This document shows positions 4,863 through 7,743 of a stretch of DNA of 7,743 bases, piece by piece; position 1 is the stretch's first letter; each line of letters opens with the position of its first letter. The notes beneath the pieces were generated by a model. The model saw only the letters and a program-made list of their open reading frames with translations. It was not told where the DNA came from and ran no database searches. The position numbers and the translations under genes were made by a program. The stretch comes from Gorillibacterium sp. (GTDB lineage Bacteria > Bacillota > Bacilli > Paenibacillales > NBRC-103111), in contig JACMJI010000169.1 of NCBI GenBank assembly GCA_014380705.1, positions 1-7,743 on the forward strand, written 5' to 3'.

Positions 4863-4864
4863 TT

Positions 4865-6433
4865 ATGGAACATCCTTTAATCCTTAAGATGCAAGGTATC
4901 ACCAAAATTTTTCCGGGCGTGCGTGCGCTCGACGATGTGAACCTGGAGGTGCATCGAGGCACTATTCTCGCAATTTGCGGTGAGAATGGTGCGGGGAAAT
5001 CAACCTTGATGAAAGTTCTTTCTGGTGTTTATCCTCACGGCACATATGAAGGAAAGATCATCTATATGGGCAGTGAAATGGTATTCAAGGACATCAAAGA
5101 ATCGGAGAGAGCGGGCATTGTTATTATTCACCAAGAACTGGCAATGATTCCAGAGCTATCTATTACCGAAAACATCTTTTTGGGAAACGAGATCGTAAAG
5201 TATGGGTTGATTGACTGGGACGCGCAGCGGAACCGCACGATAGAGCTGCTTGAGAGGGTAGGGCTGACTGTTGATCCCAACACCTTGATTAAGCACTTGG
5301 GCGTAGGCCAGCAGCAACTGGTGGAAATCGCGAAGGCGCTTTCCAAAAATGTCAAGTTACTCATTCTCGATGAGCCGACCTCCGCACTCAATGAGGCCGA
5401 CTCCGCGAACTTGCTCAATCTCATGCACGGCTTAAAAAGCCGGGACATCACCTGTATCATGATTTCGCACAAGCTTAACGAAATCGCGGCGATAGCAGGT
5501 GCAGTCACAGTCCTGCGCGACGGCCGCACTGTTGAAACCTACTCCGTTGAGGCGGGACACGTCGATGAGGACCGCATCATCCGCGCTATGGTAGGGCGCT
5601 CCATCGAAAACCGTTATCCCACTCATGAATCGAATCTCGGAGAGGTCATCTTCGAGGTGTCCGATTGGCGTGTGGAAGACCCCAATAATCCGGGCAGGTT
5701 GGTATGTAAGAACTCCAGTTTCTTTGTGAGAGCCGGAGAGATTGTCGGCTTCGCCGGTCTTATGGGCGCGGGAAGAACGGAGCTGATGCGTTCTATCTTT
5801 GGGCGAAACTACGGCGTCTACCTTGGAGGCTCTATCAAAGTCAGGGGCAAGCAGATTCGAGTCACCTCGGTTGCCTCCGCAATCCGTCAGGGCATCGCTT
5901 ATGTGCCCGAGGATCGCAAGAACTTGGGACTCAATTTGTTAGACAGCATTCGAAAAACTACGGTGTCGGCAAATCTGAGGGCAATTTTACGCGGCAGGCT
6001 CCTTGATTTGGAACGGGAATTTCAGGTTGCTGAAGAGTACCGTTGTTCCTTAAATGTCAAAACGAAAAGCGTTGACCGCGGCGTGGCCACCTTGTCGGGA
6101 GGGAACCAGCAAAAGGTTGTTTTGGGCAAGTGGATGTTTACAGAGCCGGATGTTCTGATTCTTGACGAGCCCACCCGCGGGATTGACGTTGGCGCCAAGT
6201 ACGAAATTTATCGCCTAATTCATGAGCTTGCAGATCAAGGGAAAGCAGTCATAATCATTTCCTCCGAGTTGCCCGAGCTGCTTGGTATAACGGATAGGAT
6301 TTACACCATTTTTGAGGGAAACGTAACGGGCGTGATAGACCGGCAAGAGGCCAATCAGGAAAAACTCATGAAACTGATGACAAAAACCTCTGGGTCAGAA
6401 TCTAAAGCAAGAAAGGATGAAAAGGCATTATGA
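4865..6433 (+). CDS. mmsA: Monosaccharide ABC transporter ATPase (MmsA/GguA type)
   Basis: 522-aa double ATPase that powers uptake of monosaccharides through the MmsB permease; peripheral on the inner membrane face. The first domain has Walker A GENGAGKST (39-47), a divergent signature LGVGQQQ (145-151) in place of LSGGQ, Walker B LILDEP (Asp169, Glu170) and the switch His202 in ISHKL. The second has a degenerate Walker A GLMGAGRTE (298-306), the signature LSGGNQQK (410-417) and LILDEPTRGID (Asp434, Glu435). The degenerate second P-loop is normal for sugar ATPases of this class. YPHGTYEG, KDIKESERAGIVIIHQELA and the altered first signature point to MmsA/GguA rather than RbsA or MglA. ATG 4865 has GGGGAG 7 nt upstream. 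It shares ATGA with mmsB. From about here base composition is visibly richer in G+C than the nif3 region. Confidence 0.94.
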   Translation: MEHPLILKMQGITKIFPGVRALDDVNLEVHRGTILAICGENGAGKSTLMKVLSGVYPHGTYEGKIIYMGSEMVFKDIKESERAGIVIIHQELAMIPELSITENIFLGNEIVKYGLIDWDAQRNRTIELLERVGLTVDPNTLIKHLGVGQQQLVEIAKALSKNVKLLILDEPTSALNEADSANLLNLMHGLKSRDITCIMISHKLNEIAAIAGAVTVLRDGRTVETYSVEAGHVDEDRIIRAMVGRSIENRYPTHESNLGEVIFEVSDWRVEDPNNPGRLVCKNSSFFVRAGEIVGFAGLMGAGRTELMRSIFGRNYGVYLGGSIKVRGKQIRVTSVASAIRQGIAYVPEDRKNLGLNLLDSIRKTTVSANLRAILRGRLLDLEREFQVAEEYRCSLNVKTKSVDRGVATLSGGNQQKVVLGKWMFTEPDVLILDEPTRGIDVGAKYEIYRLIHELADQGKAVIIISSELPELLGITDRIYTIFEGNVTGVIDRQEANQEKLMKLMTKTSGSESKARKDEKAL

Positions 6434-7677
6434 AATATATTAAGAAAATACTAGGTGGTGGACTGCGAGATTACACCATGGTGATTGCCTTAGTGGTACT
6501 TACCATCATCTTTAATATTACTTCGGAAGGCAAAATGATTACTTCCTCCAACTTCCAGAACCTGATATCTGGTAATGCGTATGTGATGGTGCTGGCGATT
6601 GGAATGTTGATGGTCATCGTGATTGGACAGATCGATCTATCCGTTGGTTCGGTGGCCGGCTTCTCGGGCATGGTAATGGCTCTTGCGGTGCGGGATCTTG
6701 GATTGCCGTGGTGGCTCGGAGTACTCCTCAGCCTTGCAGTCGGTGCTACGATCGGAGCGTGGCAGGGGTTCTGGCTGGCTAAGCTCAGTATTCCTGGATT
6801 TATTACAACATTGGGCGGCATGATGATTTTCCGCGGCGGCGTTATCTGGATTTCAAAGTCGATCTCGGTGCCGGCGCCGGTGGAACTCAGAGTGTTCGGT
6901 GCGGGATATTTGCCCGAGTGGGGGCCAACTTTTACAGGGATGAACAACTCGACGCTGCTGCTGGGAATAATCGCAGTCGCCGCTTTCGCCTTTATGCAAC
7001 TGCGCAAGTACAAGCGTACGGCAAAACGGTCCGAAAAAACAGAGGAGCTTTGGCCGGTGGTGGTTCGGATTGGCTTGATTGGCGTCGTCATTGGTTATAT
7101 GACATATATTTTCGGCACAGGGCGCCCCGGCACATCCTTCCCCGTACCGGGACTGATTCTTGTGGTTTTGGTCATTATCTATCACATCATCACCCAGCGC
7201 ACCAGATTTGGCCGCCACATCTACTCTGTCGGAGGCAATAAAAGTGCGGCCGCACTGTCTGGTGTAAATGTCAAGAGAACATATTTCCTGACAATGCTCA
7301 ATATGTCCATGCTTGCGGCTTTGGCCGGGATCATGTTTGTGGGCCGCTCAACTGCGGCCGGCCCGTCGGATGGCATCGGATGGGAATTGGACGCCATTGC
7401 GTCGGTCTTTATTGGCGGTGCGGCTGTTTCTGGTGGTGTCGGTACCGTTCTTGCTACGATGGTTGGAGGACTGGTGATGACTGTTCTCAACTCCGGGTTG
7501 ATGCTCATGGGTGTTGGTGCTGACCGCACTCAGGTTATTAAGGGCCTTGTGCTGCTTTTGGCGGTTGGTTTCGATGTCTTCAACAAGCAGCAGGGCCGCC
7601 CATCCATCATAGGAAGGTTATTTCCCGAAAAAGAAAGTAAAACTAAGGAAGGTAACCCGCCCAACAGTGGTTCCTGA
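6430..7677 (+). CDS. mmsB: Monosaccharide ABC transporter permease (MmsB/GguB type)
   Basis: 415-aa integral membrane protein forming the sugar channel together with MmsA. About ten or eleven hydrophobic segments are seen, including residues 15-30, 50-66, 70-90, 94-115, 123-143, 173-192, 208-228, 238-255, 285-305 and a glycine-rich pair in 320-355. Conserved patches are GQIDLSVGSVAGFSG, the GFITTLGGMMIFRGG segment and the cytoplasmic ATPase-contact loop RTRFGRHIYSVGGNKSAAALSGVN, typical of the ribose/xylose-type permease family. The charged insert KYKRTAKRSEKTEE at about 193-206 and the length of ~400 aa fit GguB/MmsB rather than the ~320-aa RbsC. It begins in ATGA overlap with mmsA, so translation is coupled. 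The charged C-terminal tail EKESKTKEGNPPNSGS is cytoplasmic. Confidence 0.94.
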   Translation: MKYIKKILGGGLRDYTMVIALVVLTIIFNITSEGKMITSSNFQNLISGNAYVMVLAIGMLMVIVIGQIDLSVGSVAGFSGMVMALAVRDLGLPWWLGVLLSLAVGATIGAWQGFWLAKLSIPGFITTLGGMMIFRGGVIWISKSISVPAPVELRVFGAGYLPEWGPTFTGMNNSTLLLGIIAVAAFAFMQLRKYKRTAKRSEKTEELWPVVVRIGLIGVVIGYMTYIFGTGRPGTSFPVPGLILVVLVIIYHIITQRTRFGRHIYSVGGNKSAAALSGVNVKRTYFLTMLNMSMLAALAGIMFVGRSTAAGPSDGIGWELDAIASVFIGGAAVSGGVGTVLATMVGGLVMTVLNSGLMLMGVGADRTQVIKGLVLLLAVGFDVFNKQQGRPSIIGRLFPEKESKTKEGNPPNSGS

Positions 7678-7730
7678 TAGACTGATGGCTGGGCTTACAT
7701 ATAGTCGATGGACTTAAAACAGGAGGGTGT

Positions 7731-7743
7731 ATGAAAATGAAAA
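7731..7743 (+). CDS. Start of next gene, probably the sugar-binding lipoprotein (partial)
   Basis: AGGAGG at 7721-7726 precedes ATG codons at 7731 (4 nt away) and 7737 (10 nt away), both in the same frame, giving MKMK or MK. The second spacing is closer to normal. The gene is 53 nt behind mmsB with no terminator between, so it is in the same operon. A Lys-rich start suits a signal peptide, and the missing transporter component is the ChvE-type periplasmic/lipoprotein sugar receptor. Only four codons are visible, so the identity is inferred from context. Confidence 0.5.

Noticed and set aside
4883..4897. 15-nt exact match CTTAAGATGCAAGGT to the terminator repeats (2038-2052, 3133-3147)
   Set aside because: In mmsA these bases encode the expected LKMQG before the conserved ITK, the match does not extend on either side, and no T-tract follows. 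Coincidence is the simplest explanation, although a third degenerate repeat copy cannot be fully excluded.
6471..7091. 206-codon open frame on the minus strand
   Set aside because: It lies entirely inside mmsB, its translation is rich in Pro/Thr/Ser with no domain pattern, and no promoter or ribosome site is evident. It is a shadow of the G+C-richer codons of the permease gene. The same applies to minus-strand frames at 5128-5529, 6853-7218 and 7221-7529.

Overview
The window looks like a low-to-moderate G+C Firmicute, most likely an anaerobic clostridial lineage. Supporting signs are a SufS–SufU pair (SufU is the Gram-positive type of Fe-S protein), AGGAGG-type Shine-Dalgarno sites, A+T-rich intergenic DNA with sigma-A-like promoters, a tRNA without an encoded CCA, and a ROK regulator next to a clostridial-style monosaccharide ABC operon. 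All convincing genes are on the + strand; the large minus-strand ORFs are shadows.

Left part (1-2060): the 3' portion of the cysteine desulfurase gene sufS overlaps sufU, and a strong intrinsic terminator closes the suf operon. Then come a GNAT acetyltransferase gene, a tRNA-Pro(CGG) gene 14 nt behind it, and a terminator.

Middle part (2060-3430): a patchwork region. A NIF3-family gene is split into two ORFs of 173 and 100 aa by what looks like one extra TA in a (TA)4 tract; the break leaves an ATGA stop-start overlap. Behind it lies an 18-codon remnant of the 3' end of a second sufS-like gene. This is fused to a second copy of the tRNA-Pro terminator and its flank, so two ~75-nt direct repeats (about 92% identical) bracket roughly 1.1 kb containing nif3. 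A 26-codon orphan ORF with a good ribosome binding site follows.

Right part (3350-7743): a sugar-uptake operon. A good promoter is followed at once by three 17-bp repeats, the central one containing a perfect palindrome, a likely operator. Next are a ROK-family repressor, a HAD phosphatase cut to about its first 35 family-like residues, the ATPase mmsA (gguA type), the permease mmsB (gguB type), and the first codons of another gene, probably the sugar-binding lipoprotein. ATGA overlaps join ROK to HAD and mmsA to mmsB. The inferred logic is that a sugar relieves ROK repression and induces its own importer. The sugar cannot be read from this window, and no catabolic enzyme is visible.

I see no CRISPR array, transposase, phage gene or toxin-antitoxin pair, and no clear new multi-gene system. 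The most unusual signals are the rearrangement scars around nif3 and the repeated operator.
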